A stretch of 64,000 bases of DNA from Deltaproteobacteria bacterium (lineage in GTDB: Bacteria > UBA10199 > GCA-002796325 > JACPFF01): NCBI GenBank assembly GCA_016210045.1, contig JACQUX010000004.1:1-64000 (forward strand). The letters are read 5' to 3'. A model generated the notes under the pieces. That model made no database searches, was not told the DNA's origin, and saw only the letters and a list, made by a program, of their open reading frames with translations. Positions 14,607 through 23,559 of the stretch are shown piece by piece (position 1 is the stretch's first letter; the number at the start of each line of letters is the position of its first letter). The position numbers and the translations under genes were made by a program.

Positions 14607-14636
14607 AGAATAAGAGTTCCATAACGACAATGTCAA
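14607..14636 (-). promoter_or_regulatory. Promoter of the NTase/RHH pair
   Basis: On the minus strand TTGACA (14636-14631), an 18-nt spacer and TATTCT (14612-14607) precede ATG codons at 14602 and 14599. The spacing implies a leaderless or nearly leaderless transcript. The surrounding 14603-14690 is strongly AT-rich, and a small palindrome (ATCATG...CATGAT, about 14677-14693) could be an operator. Confidence 0.55.
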
Positions 14637-14692
14637 TACATTAAACAATAATAATAATATCATAGTGATAACTTTGTATCATGTATCGCATG

Positions 14693-14845
14693 ATGGGTGG
14701 CGTGGTGCGCGTGCGAACAGATCCGTTTGGAGTATCAACCTATCGATCAGAGAATAGTTTTCTCTGCAGCGCTGGCTCACGCCGTGCGCTCGATTCGCCA
14801 CCCGAGGTTGCGGACAATAGCGCCCCGGGGGGATTGGGAGGGGCA
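14693..14845. other. Intergenic DNA without recognisable genes
   Basis: About 150 nt between the AT-rich promoter region and the second transposase remnant. A short plus-strand open frame (14681-14869) overlaps it but has no ribosome-binding site or recognisable sequence and was not called. Confidence 0.3.
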
Positions 14846-15167
14846 TGGGGGTCAACTCTCAACACCTGACACTTTGTTCCGTATCAACGCCAGTGTTGCT
14901 CTCAACCGTGGATCTGCGTGCGGGTGTTCCAACCGCTTAATGACCTGCAAAATCCCGTGCCATCCCGGTAGCCCAGCTCACGTCCCACATCCACCGCTCG
15001 CTCGCCACCCCACTTCACCCGGATCCAGATTTGTATTCGGGGATCGGTTTCCTTGGCCACAATGTCTTTGAGCTGCTTCAGTCGTTCGCGGTGCGCCGCA
15101 TGCTGCTGCCAGCGGATTTCCTCCTGCCCATCCTTGCGCTTCACCACTCTCGCGACCTTCTTTCATA
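14846..15167 (-). pseudogene. Second RAYT transposase remnant (frameshifted copy)
   Basis: These ~320 nt repeat 13127-13452 at very high identity, beginning with the same CATGGGGGTCAACTCTC end. A one-base deletion near 14953 (within the codons for the Gly-Tyr-Arg-Asp-Gly helix) and a two-base loss near 15105 destroy the reading frame. The right inverted terminus seen in the other copy is missing. The two direct copies bracket the NTase/RHH pair. Confidence 0.65.
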
Positions 15168-15276
15168 AGGCCTCTCCACCCGAAACCAACCCTCCTTGAA
15201 GGTTCGACCATTTTAATAGAATTGACCCTGACGTGTTTATTCTTTAGAACTCCCGCTAATCTGGAGAGGGGGGAAT

Positions 15277-16518
15277 ATGAAAATCATGGCCGTGTCGATG
15301 CCCTTCATGATGCTGTTGTCGTTGGTCGGACTCAGCGGCTGCACTGGTTCCGCTTCAACAGGGAGTGATGGCACCTCGGAAACCGCTGTTGCCGAAAATA
15401 GTATCTTGAGTCATGCACCAAGTCTGACGATCGACTTTGCCTCGACGAACATTGCCCCTTCCTTGTCCCCCACTCTGAAAACGAAGAAGGCTGCCAGTAC
15501 GATCGGAGACCTTTCGGTCGGGGGGTGTCTTGCGTGGTCGATTCGCAAGAATGCAAAATATTACACATCAGCCCTGCAATATCTCAAGTGCCTCTACTCG
15601 GCGGCATCTCAGGCCGGCCTGATCGACCTAGAAGAAGGGGAAACGGTTTTCTTGAACCTGGAGCTCCCAGGAGCAACCCTCCCTACAAAAATTTCCGAAT
15701 CAAATGGCCTAGTCACTATTAGTGTTTGTTATAACGATAGTCCGACGGAAAACATTCGATACACTCTTCAAGAAAGCGGTTCGGGCTATCTCGTCACTGG
15801 AACCTCTTTAATCGAAAATGGCAGCGGGGCCGGGACCTACGTTTACTCGGATGTCACCGTGGACACCTCGACCGCGTCTGTCGAGGAATATCTCTTCACG
15901 AACCATGTGACCAATGAAACGAGCGCCTCGCTCTGTTCTGGAGCCGGCGGCACTTCTCTCACAGAAGACGACAGTACGTGTTTTCTGCGAATTGAAGGAC
16001 GATTGACCAATGATGCAACCAGTTCGGACAATCCGTTCAGCATGTTGTCCGGTGTTTTTTCCGAAAAAAATTCCGCGGGGGTGCGCACGACCGCTTCCGC
16101 CTATTCCAAATTCATGGGGGGCATTGGGGCGACGCTCTTTTCAGCCGGACTCCCCGACGTCAATAGTGACGTCAATGGCTCCACCGCCCTCGACTCCTGG
16201 GGCGCCGCCGATTTTGTCACGACAACGGATGCCGGTTTTGCCAGCACGGTCTCCGCCCAAACACTCGTTTCCCGCACTGCGACCCTCCCCAGCATCGATT
16301 CGGCCTGGGATTGTCAGGCAACCGGACCGACCGTCAGTCTCTCTCTTGCCAACTTTCAGTCAGCCATTGAGAGTTTGCGTTGTGCCGGAGAAACACTCAA
16401 CAGCGCCGACATGACCAACTGTACCGGAGGAACGACAGAACTGACCGAAGTAGTGGATGGATACCTGTGCGACACGAACGATCCATTAATCGACACCGCA
16501 AGCCGGAATTGTTCTTAG
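15277..16518 (+). CDS. Lipoprotein of unknown function
   Basis: 413 aa, starting at ATG 15277 behind a GAGAGGGGGG ribosome-binding site. The N-terminus is a lipoprotein signal ending in Leu-Ser-Gly-Cys (Cys ~22). The mature protein is rich in Ser, Thr and Gly, with several Cys residues (Cys-Leu-Ala-Trp; Leu-Lys-Cys-Leu-Tyr; Ala-Ser-Leu-Cys-Ser) that could form disulfides. It is beta-rich and low in charge. It resembles in style the lipoproteins at 37146 and 40417 (Ser/Thr linker directly after the lipid Cys) but no family is recognised. It sits at the right end of the island, before the repeat and the truncated glycosylase copy. Confidence 0.65.
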   Translation: MKIMAVSMPFMMLLSLVGLSGCTGSASTGSDGTSETAVAENSILSHAPSLTIDFASTNIAPSLSPTLKTKKAASTIGDLSVGGCLAWSIRKNAKYYTSALQYLKCLYSAASQAGLIDLEEGETVFLNLELPGATLPTKISESNGLVTISVCYNDSPTENIRYTLQESGSGYLVTGTSLIENGSGAGTYVYSDVTVDTSTASVEEYLFTNHVTNETSASLCSGAGGTSLTEDDSTCFLRIEGRLTNDATSSDNPFSMLSGVFSEKNSAGVRTTASAYSKFMGGIGATLFSAGLPDVNSDVNGSTALDSWGAADFVTTTDAGFASTVSAQTLVSRTATLPSIDSAWDCQATGPTVSLSLANFQSAIESLRCAGETLNSADMTNCTGGTTELTEVVDGYLCDTNDPLIDTASRNCS

Positions 16519-16541
16519 GACGTGTGGACATTCAAAGGGTC

Positions 16542-16608
16542 GTCATTCTGAGCCGCAGGCGAAGGATCCAGTGGTATCAACCGGATCCTTCGCTCCACTC
16601 AGGATGAC
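16542..16608. repeat. Dispersed palindromic repeat
   Basis: Left arm 16542-16569 (GTCATTCTGAGCCGC ... GAAGGATCC) and right arm 16583-16608 (GGATCCTTCGCTCC ... GGATGAC) are imperfect inverted repeats. The sequence follows a palindrome type seen between genes in many bacterial genomes. It follows the lipoprotein stop and may act as a terminator. Confidence 0.6.
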
Positions 16609-16677
16609 AGGTACTTGCCTCGTAAAGAAAATGCGCTTCCCAATTGATCGCTTACGCTATTTGTCCACACGCCCTAT

Positions 16678-17032
16678 GAGCCCGATAATCAAATACACCA
16701 ATGAACCGCTGGGCGATGTCAAAGTCATTCGCAAAGAGACGATGTACCGCGACTTGTGCCTCGACCCGTTCATCTTGTCGCCGGGCGCAGAGGTGATGCT
16801 CGATTTTAATGTATTCATGACCAACGAGTTTGCGGCGTTTTTCTCCCGCCATCCGAACATCACGCGGGTCTTTTTCAATGGGACCAAGGCCGACGATTGC
16901 TATCGACGACATGTGCTGCCGAATCTGCACGCTGTCGCGGTGCGCTACGCCCGCCTCCCCTCCACCAGCCCCGCGAATGCCTCAATCCCCTATCCGCAGA
17001 AGCTCGCGGCGTGGCGCGTGATTGTGGAGTAG
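16678..17032 (+). pseudogene. Chimeric remnant ending in a truncated hypoxanthine-DNA glycosylase
   Basis: From 16821 to the stop at 17030-17032, this region matches the last 212 nt of the intact glycosylase gene (7248-7459) without indels; the encoded 70 residues differ at only a few positions. The N-terminal two-thirds of the enzyme, including the Gly-Ser-Met-Pro active-site motif, is absent. The upstream ~45 codons encode an unrelated peptide beginning Met-Ser-Pro-Ile-Ile-Lys-Tyr-Thr-Asn-Glu-Pro-Leu-Gly, which faintly resembles the start of CopG-type antitoxins (low confidence). It is a non-functional direct repeat that marks the right edge of the island. Confidence 0.8.
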
Positions 17033-17131
17033 CGTCGCCGCTCCGTGCGTCCTGTGGGGGAGATCGCCGCTGCGGCGGAGCAACTTTTGTGCTCCATGGC
17101 CGATAACTACTCCGGCAATAAAAGAGGCGGC

Positions 17132-20100
17132 ATGGGCGATAAGATCAGGCAGAACGGCCATCCGGAAGTGCTGGTCATTGCGGCGACGAGCTTTCATGAG
17201 GCGTTAGCGCCGTGGCTGGCAGAACGACGGGCGCAGTATGACGTTGCAATCGTCGATCCGACCGTGATCGACGCCGCCTATCCGGTGCTGGAGCGGCCCG
17301 CAGCGATTCGGCAATATGTCCGCGATACGTATGCCGCAGGTCACGGACGGCTCCGCTTTTTGCAACTCGTGGGCGATGATCAGGGCACGAATGCGCCGGA
17401 AGATCTCCCGATCGGCCGCACGCCACAGGGCGCCGGCGTTACGGCGACTCCGCCGTCCGACGATTACTATGCAAACGTCGATGACGACCCAGCAGTGGAA
17501 CTGGCTGTCGGGCGCTTCTCGGTCCAGACGGCACAGCAATTACAGGCCATCGTTCGGAAGACCATGGCCTACGCCGCTCGCCCCATCACGGCCGCACCGC
17601 TGACGTTCTACGCCGGACTGGGAAAATTCGGCACGGTCGAAGATCTGCTGATCGAGGCCTTTTTCTACGCGACGCTGCAGCAGATCCCGACACAACAGCC
17701 GATCGATTTGGAATATGAAGCAGAGGATTCGGCGTTTCATCATCAACGCTCGATCGGCGCGATGCTCGCCCAAGGCGCGCTAATCTTCACGTACGTCGGG
17801 CATGGGGCGCCACACGTCCTCGGCACGAAAGACCGTTTCGGCACCAAGGATCTCGCGGCGCTGACGATCGCAGGAATGCCGCCGATCCTCAATCTCCTGG
17901 CGTGTTCCGCCGGCTGTTTTGCCCAACAAGATTGCCTCGGCGAACAACTGGCGATCCATCCGAATGGGCCGGTGGCGGTGATCGGCTCCAGTCTGCCGAT
18001 TCATCCGACCGTGCTCACGCTGTTCGGCGACGCCATGGCGAGTCGACTGACGACCTCTGATATGACGCTCGGCGAGGTCGTCCGCTTCGCGAAAACGGAG
18101 ACGATGCGGACGCCGGGATTGCTCAGTCGCATCCTCGATGCCGTGCCGGCGCTCAGTCGCCGCATCGGCATTCCACACAGCATCGCGGACCTGGCGCGCC
18201 GCGAGGCACTGCAGATTACGCTGCAAGGCGATGCCACGCTGCCTTGGCGGACCAGCATCACGGCGAGCGCCGTGCCCTCGAGGCCCACGTCGCCGTTCGA
18301 TCCCTGGGCCAAGTTCCCACGGCCTGCGCAACCGATCGCGGAGCGGATCACGCATCTTGATGCCGCGGCGATCGAGGCCCCAGCGACGCCCGACATCGTC
18401 GACACCCGCAGGCTCCCCGCGACGGAATTGGCCACGTTGCTGCATCTGCTCGATTACGTGACGTATCGGCTCGCCGCGCAGTTGCCACTCCTCGGCGGAT
18501 GGCTGCCCATGCCGGGCACGATCACAATCGACCGCGGCGTGTTGACGATCCCGCTGCGCCACGCGATGACGATTTCAAGTGCGCTGCTGCCGGAATCGAT
18601 CCGGACCCTGCTCTTCGCCAACGGCGGCCCGGGCGAAGTGCGCGTGACCACGCCGCTGCGCGGCATCGTGCGCGTTGCACAACAGAAACTCCGACTGGAA
18701 CAGATCGAGGGACTCCAGGTCTTCTCGGCCAGTGCCGCCGTGGGCCATCCGATCCGCGCCATCGAATGGGATCTCACTGCGGGACAGCGACCCGTGATCA
18801 CGCGCGGGCCCGCACTCATTCCACAGGCCGTCATCGACACGGCGAATCAACGACTCGCGGTCTATCGCACCGCGAACGGCTACCAGATACATATTGCGGC
18901 CGCCGGTCCCGAGTCACTTCCTTACTACACCCTCATGCGGCCCCAGCACGAAGGGGCCGCAGCGGCGCGCATTCTTTTACAACCGTTCAATCCCACGCAC
19001 GATGCCCTGTTGCTCCCCTCGGCAGAACGCGCTGACGTGGTGTTGCTGCCATTACCGTTCGGCTGGGTTGCGAATCGCGTCGAGGCCGAAGGCGGCGGGG
19101 TACGTCTGCAATTGAGCGAGTTGACCGCCGGCAGCAAAGAAACCACGTACTTGATGATTCCGCTGGTCGCGGCGACAACCCACGGCGACCTCGATACGCT
19201 GCTACAAATCCATGGCACCGCACTCCAAACGGCGCTGCACCTGTCGCGCCCTCCCACCCTCGTGCCGATTCCGGCGTCGCCCGATGGGCTCCCGCTGGCG
19301 AACCTCCGCGTGGTCGCAACGGCCACCATGCAAGGTGACGCCGATATAGTCGCTGGAGGCACGCCGCTGATCCCGGCGCCGCCTACGCCGGTCAACACGC
19401 CGGCCGCGCCGACCCCCACGCATGCTGAAGGACCCGCGTTCTCGCTGGGCGGGACCATGTATTGGGGCGCGCAGGTCTATCTGGTCCTCGATACGTCGGG
19501 GTCGATGGGCGCCCTGCTCCCCCGTTTGGTCAAGAGTCTGGAGCTCGCGCTGGAGCACGTGCCCGGGATGTTCCGTCCGTTTCTGGAGATTGGCGTGCTG
19601 ATCGAAGAGCGCGGCGCCGCGCGCGAGTTGCTCCCGCTCACCGCCATGACGGCGGCGGGGATGCGGCAACTGCGCCATGCATGCGATACGCTGACATTTC
19701 GTGGGGTCGACCAGTCGACCGAAGCGGCCGTATGGAAGGCCCATGCACGATTCGTGGAGGGTCCGACGGATCGACTCTGGCGGCAGATTATCACGATTAC
19801 TGATACCGAAGGCGCAGCGCAGGCGCCGCATCATTCCCGCGTCGAACACTGGAGCCACATCACGATCGATCAGGGAACCATCCACGTCCCACCACTCGGA
19901 CCGATTCCGTTAGCGGCGGCACATGCAGCAACTCCGTTGCGCGACGTGCTGCGCGGCCTGGGCGTCGCACCGCCGCGGATCGCCGAAATCGATGCAGTAC
20001 TCGGCAGGCTCACCCCACACCGCCTCGACTCTGGATTGCAGAGCGAAGCGACGGCGCTGGCGGAATGGGCCACATTGCTCAATCGGCTCAGCGATCCGCA

Positions 20101-20821
20101 GCGCACGACCGAATTGGTGGCAGCGCTCGTGCCGTTGCTGCACACGCCAGTGGAACAGCAAACCACACCGGAATGGATGGTCCAGTGGTCTGTGGCCGCC
20201 ATGAGTCTCTTGCCGGAATCCGTCGCCGCACCGCTGCTCCCCGCCATCGAGGCGCTGTTGCGGAGCAACGCGCGCGATCTCCCGATTCGCCTCGAGGCCG
20301 CACGCAGCATCGGCCGTCTGGCCCGCGCCGGCCATGCACTGGCCGTCACGCGTTTGGAACAGTTGGCGCGACACCCACTCGCGGAAACCCCGCTCGCGGC
20401 GTTCATTACGGCGGAGTATCGGGCCGTCGTGCGCCAGCGAGGCAACGACGCCTGCGCGATGACGCATTGGACGCATGTCCAACAGGATCCATTTGGCACC
20501 GATCCGCACATCGTTGCGGATTGCGGCCGCTCGGTCACGACCGTGCGCACGCTGCTCCACCAACTCCAGTATGGCCCTGCCAACGTCCGCGCGGCGGCAC
20601 TCGAAGCAATTCAACAACTGCTGACGCCGCTGGACCCACACGATCAGCGCCCGACGGAGTTCCGACCGATGGTCGGCGCTACGTTTCGCACGTTGCTGCA
20701 ACGGCCCAGCTTCCGGTCATACCAAAGCGACGCCGCGGCCATTGCCGAGGTCATTCGTCGGCTGCAGCTGGAACCGGAAACCGGGCTTGTGCCACCGGAG
20801 GCCCCGCATGACCCGCGTTAA
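17132..20821 (+). CDS. C25 (gingipain-fold) peptidase with von Willebrand A domain
   Basis: 1229 aa from ATG 17132, preceded by AAAGAGG; upstream GTG 17045 and ATG 17096 are alternatives. Residues ~10-290 follow peptidase C25: an N-terminal alpha/beta subdomain, Val-Gly-Asp-Asp, Asp-Asp-Tyr-Tyr-Ala, Gly-Arg-Phe, then His224 (Tyr-Val-Gly-His-Gly) and Cys258 (Leu-Leu-Ala-Cys-Ser-Ala-Gly), a caspase-like dyad. Residues ~780-900 are a vWA domain with an intact MIDAS (Asp787-Thr-Ser-Gly-Ser-Met-Gly). The C-terminal ~230 residues are helical, HEAT-like. Secreted gingipains have a signal peptide; this one shows none, suggesting a cytosolic role. The next gene overlaps by 14 nt. With the caspase-thioredoxin and zinc proteases of locus A it may form one system. 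Confidence 0.8.
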   Translation: MGDKIRQNGHPEVLVIAATSFHEALAPWLAERRAQYDVAIVDPTVIDAAYPVLERPAAIRQYVRDTYAAGHGRLRFLQLVGDDQGTNAPEDLPIGRTPQGAGVTATPPSDDYYANVDDDPAVELAVGRFSVQTAQQLQAIVRKTMAYAARPITAAPLTFYAGLGKFGTVEDLLIEAFFYATLQQIPTQQPIDLEYEAEDSAFHHQRSIGAMLAQGALIFTYVGHGAPHVLGTKDRFGTKDLAALTIAGMPPILNLLACSAGCFAQQDCLGEQLAIHPNGPVAVIGSSLPIHPTVLTLFGDAMASRLTTSDMTLGEVVRFAKTETMRTPGLLSRILDAVPALSRRIGIPHSIADLARREALQITLQGDATLPWRTSITASAVPSRPTSPFDPWAKFPRPAQPIAERITHLDAAAIEAPATPDIVDTRRLPATELATLLHLLDYVTYRLAAQLPLLGGWLPMPGTITIDRGVLTIPLRHAMTISSALLPESIRTLLFANGGPGEVRVTTPLRGIVRVAQQKLRLEQIEGLQVFSASAAVGHPIRAIEWDLTAGQRPVITRGPALIPQAVIDTANQRLAVYRTANGYQIHIAAAGPESLPYYTLMRPQHEGAAAARILLQPFNPTHDALLLPSAERADVVLLPLPFGWVANRVEAEGGGVRLQLSELTAGSKETTYLMIPLVAATTHGDLDTLLQIHGTALQTALHLSRPPTLVPIPASPDGLPLANLRVVATATMQGDADIVAGGTPLIPAPPTPVNTPAAPTPTHAEGPAFSLGGTMYWGAQVYLVLDTSGSMGALLPRLVKSLELALEHVPGMFRPFLEIGVLIEERGAARELLPLTAMTAAGMRQLRHACDTLTFRGVDQSTEAAVWKAHARFVEGPTDRLWRQIITITDTEGAAQAPHHSRVEHWSHITIDQGTIHVPPLGPIPLAAAHAATPLRDVLRGLGVAPPRIAEIDAVLGRLTPHRLDSGLQSEATALAEWATLLNRLSDPQRTTELVAALVPLLHTPVEQQTTPEWMVQWSVAAMSLLPESVAAPLLPAIEALLRSNARDLPIRLEAARSIGRLARAGHALAVTRLEQLARHPLAETPLAAFITAEYRAVVRQRGNDACAMTHWTHVQQDPFGTDPHIVADCGRSVTTVRTLLHQLQYGPANVRAAALEAIQQLLTPLDPHDQRPTEFRPMVGATFRTLLQRPSFRSYQSDAAAIAEVIRRLQLEPETGLVPPEAPHDPR

Positions 20822-23480
20822 TCCACCACCCGGGGGCCTACCACCTCGGCGGGACGATGAGTCGTCAACCGGGCCACGCACACCCGCGCCGCGTCCGGCG
20901 GCCGGCTCCGTGCGCCGAGCGGCTGCGACGGAGGAATCGCCCGCGCAAGTCATTACGGCAGATCCGCGGATTACGGCCTACACGCAGTCGTTGTCCGACC
21001 CCGCCATACCGCGCCGCAGTCTGGGACGACTGCTCCATCGCGTCCAATTTTTTCCGGAGCGCCCGGTCCGACTGATCTTCCTGCTCGATCACATCGCCGA
21101 TACCGACCGCACGCTCCTCCTCGCGTGGACGGAACAGTTCATCCACGAGGTCACCACGCTGACAGGAAATCCACCCGCGATCGGCATCGTCACACGAGGC
21201 GACGCCGCTGCGGCGCCGCATTTCCAACTTCCGCTGACGCGCATGGATGCCGCAGGTCGCGCCGCCCTGTTCGGCGCACTGCGTACTGCAGCGGCCGCAA
21301 CCGCGCTCGACCATGCGGCGGCCGCGCGACTGGCACTCGCCGCGCTGGCACCAATCGACACTCCCGATACGGATCCCCAACTCAGCAACGACACCGTATT
21401 TGTCGTCGATGGCAATCTCTACGACGGCCGGCCGTCCTTTCTGGCGACCCGCACGATGGTGGAACAAGAAGGGGTCACGTTGTGGTACGAAGATCAGGCC
21501 GCCGACCGCTTCGCGCGGATCGGGCTCGTAGGCGCCGATGTCACCGGCGATGCGTTGCGCCGCGATGCACGGGATCAGATCACGCCGTGGCCCGAGACGA
21601 TCGAACGACTCCGACAGTCCGCGGCCAATTTCGTGGCGCAACGCGGAAGCAACGGTGCGGCGGATCTCCTAGCAACGGCCGCCGCCACGACCGACTTCAT
21701 GTATCGATTGGCCGTCGCCCGCGCGCTGTATCCCGATCGCCCCCTCGTCGCCTTATGTCGGGAATTGCAACCGCACATAGAAATCATGGATCCCCTGCTG
21801 GCCGACCTGCGCTGTGCCGTCGCCACATCTCCCCAATCGCGCTGCGAGACGTTCGTCGGATCGGCGCTGATCTTTCTCGATATCTTGCGTGATCTGCAAA
21901 CTCCGGAGGCGCAGACCGCTTACGTCGAAGAGGGATTGCCGCTGTTCTTAACATTGCCAGACAATCTTTGGGCCTCCAATACGGTACAGATCGGCACCAA
22001 TGATCCCCAGCGGATCGTCTCGTCGCTGCTCGACTATGGCGCCGTATCACTCGATCGGTTGATTCCCGCGCTCATTCACCCCATGAACGCGAAGCCCTTC
22101 CTCACCCGCTCGGATAGCAGAGAGGATTTCAGTTACAGTTACGCAATCCGCGATTACCATCTTCTGGATCGCTTTGCGAACGCCACCCCGGAACAAATCG
22201 AAACGATCACGCGCGCCGTGCGTGACAATTTTTCGGATCCGTTAGCCGGCGTCATCTGGTGCGCATTGTTCCGCGATCTGCCCGGCTTCGATCGCGCGGC
22301 GCCACTCGACGACGTCGCATTGCAGGCCCTCGTCACTGCAGAGGGGGTGCCGGTACTCCGCGGAGAAGATTTTCGCAAAGCGATGTACCTGATGAGCGAT
22401 TATCAACTTTTTTCGGAGGCGATGCGGCTCGAATTCGCGAAGCGGTTGCTGCCGAAAATCTGGCCGCACACCGTGCCGTGGGGGCATTTTGTCAGCAGCC
22501 TCTCCATCGAGACACAGACCACTTTCGTACAGTGGATCATCGCGACGCACGCGGACAGCGTCGGCCTTGCGGAATGGCTCAACGTCCTTCTCGATCCCAT
22601 TCCGCTCGGCAGACGCGCCACGCTCCTCCACGACGCCACCGCCGGAAAGACCTTCGGCGCCGAGGCCACGGCGATTTTGACCACCCACCGCTATCTGGCG
22701 GAAGAGCGGCTGGGGGGATTATTGGCGTATGCCACGTCGCTCCGCGACGCCGTGGAGAGCACGAAACCCACCATACGTCAGATCCCCGAGAGACCCGATG
22801 CGACGCCCGGTGTCATGCTCGCCACCGATTACGCATTGAATCATTTGCGGGTGGCGGTGAGGACGGCATCCGACGCGGCACGCCGCGACCTGCTCCAAAC
22901 GATCATCATCATATTGGGATCCACAGCGTATTCATGGGCGCAACACGATGCGCTTGTCGTGCTCAACGAAACCCACTGGTACCCCACGGAACTCACGCTG
23001 TTGGCGGACACACTGCTGCAGCGCATCTCTACCGCAGCGCCCTATCCCACTAAGATCCGCGGGTTGGCCGAGGCGCTCGATCAATTGACCGAACGCGGAG
23101 TCACAACGCTCGCCGACTACGTCGTCGAACGGATCGTCGGCGCATCAGCCGTGCCGGCCATGCACCACTGGCCATTAGCCGCGTTCCTGTTCGAGACGGT
23201 CGATCGCTTCGCCGGCCTCACAGGACGTACCCCCGAGATGAGCCCCGCCGACTATGCCGCCTTTACAACATTGCAGGAACCACTCTTCCAGCTCGTGGCC
23301 CGTGCCGCCGATTCCGAACTCCGTCGCACTGCCCTCTATCGATTACAACGGCTCATGCATATTGCATCCGTGGCATCGATCCGCGAGCGCCTGCTCCGCC
23401 TTGCCGAAAACCCCATCGACCCACTCCACTCGCAGCTAGTCGCAACCATCCAATCCACTAGCCGCGCCACCAATCCCTAA
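20808..23480 (+). CDS. Partner of the C25-vWA protein, degenerate vWA-like domain plus helical repeats
   Basis: 890 aa from ATG 20808, inside the end of the preceding gene (14-nt overlap, different frame). The N-terminus is Pro/Arg-rich and disordered. Residues ~85-250 have the strand-helix pattern of a vWA domain (Val-Arg-Leu-Ile-Phe-Leu-Leu-Asp-His; later Val-Phe-Val-Val-Asp-Gly-Asn), but the Asp-x-Ser-x-Ser metal site is replaced by Asp-His-Ile-Ala-Asp, so metal binding is probably lost. The last ~600 residues are helical. No signal peptide or membrane segment is visible. It is probably a scaffold or regulator that binds the peptidase. No family recognised. Confidence 0.6.
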   Translation: MTRVNPPPGGLPPRRDDESSTGPRTPAPRPAAGSVRRAAATEESPAQVITADPRITAYTQSLSDPAIPRRSLGRLLHRVQFFPERPVRLIFLLDHIADTDRTLLLAWTEQFIHEVTTLTGNPPAIGIVTRGDAAAAPHFQLPLTRMDAAGRAALFGALRTAAAATALDHAAAARLALAALAPIDTPDTDPQLSNDTVFVVDGNLYDGRPSFLATRTMVEQEGVTLWYEDQAADRFARIGLVGADVTGDALRRDARDQITPWPETIERLRQSAANFVAQRGSNGAADLLATAAATTDFMYRLAVARALYPDRPLVALCRELQPHIEIMDPLLADLRCAVATSPQSRCETFVGSALIFLDILRDLQTPEAQTAYVEEGLPLFLTLPDNLWASNTVQIGTNDPQRIVSSLLDYGAVSLDRLIPALIHPMNAKPFLTRSDSREDFSYSYAIRDYHLLDRFANATPEQIETITRAVRDNFSDPLAGVIWCALFRDLPGFDRAAPLDDVALQALVTAEGVPVLRGEDFRKAMYLMSDYQLFSEAMRLEFAKRLLPKIWPHTVPWGHFVSSLSIETQTTFVQWIIATHADSVGLAEWLNVLLDPIPLGRRATLLHDATAGKTFGAEATAILTTHRYLAEERLGGLLAYATSLRDAVESTKPTIRQIPERPDATPGVMLATDYALNHLRVAVRTASDAARRDLLQTIIIILGSTAYSWAQHDALVVLNETHWYPTELTLLADTLLQRISTAAPYPTKIRGLAEALDQLTERGVTTLADYVVERIVGASAVPAMHHWPLAAFLFETVDRFAGLTGRTPEMSPADYAAFTTLQEPLFQLVARAADSELRRTALYRLQRLMHIASVASIRERLLRLAENPIDPLHSQLVATIQSTSRATNP

Positions 23481-23559
23481 ACTTGGTTACCCTGTGACTC
23501 CAACTACACCTTAACTACACCTTGCGTCCCCCGGGGACTCTCGGTACAGACTGCGGCCC
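23481..23559. other. Intergenic region between locus B and dnaE
   Basis: 79 nt with an exact tandem 11-mer (AACTACACCTT at 23502-23512 and 23513-23523). It must hold the dnaE promoter unless dnaE is read through from locus B. No clear terminator hairpin was found. Confidence 0.4.

Noticed and set aside
14681-14869. Short plus-strand open frame between the NTase pair and the second transposase remnant
   Set aside because: No ribosome-binding site; composition not protein-like.
7472-16518. Prophage
   Set aside because: There are no structural, lysis or packaging genes; only an integron, toxin-antitoxin modules and REP-type DNA.
19910-20701. 263-codon minus-strand frame in the C25-vWA gene
   Set aside because: Overlaps the C-terminal repeats; lacks any known motif and ribosome-binding site.
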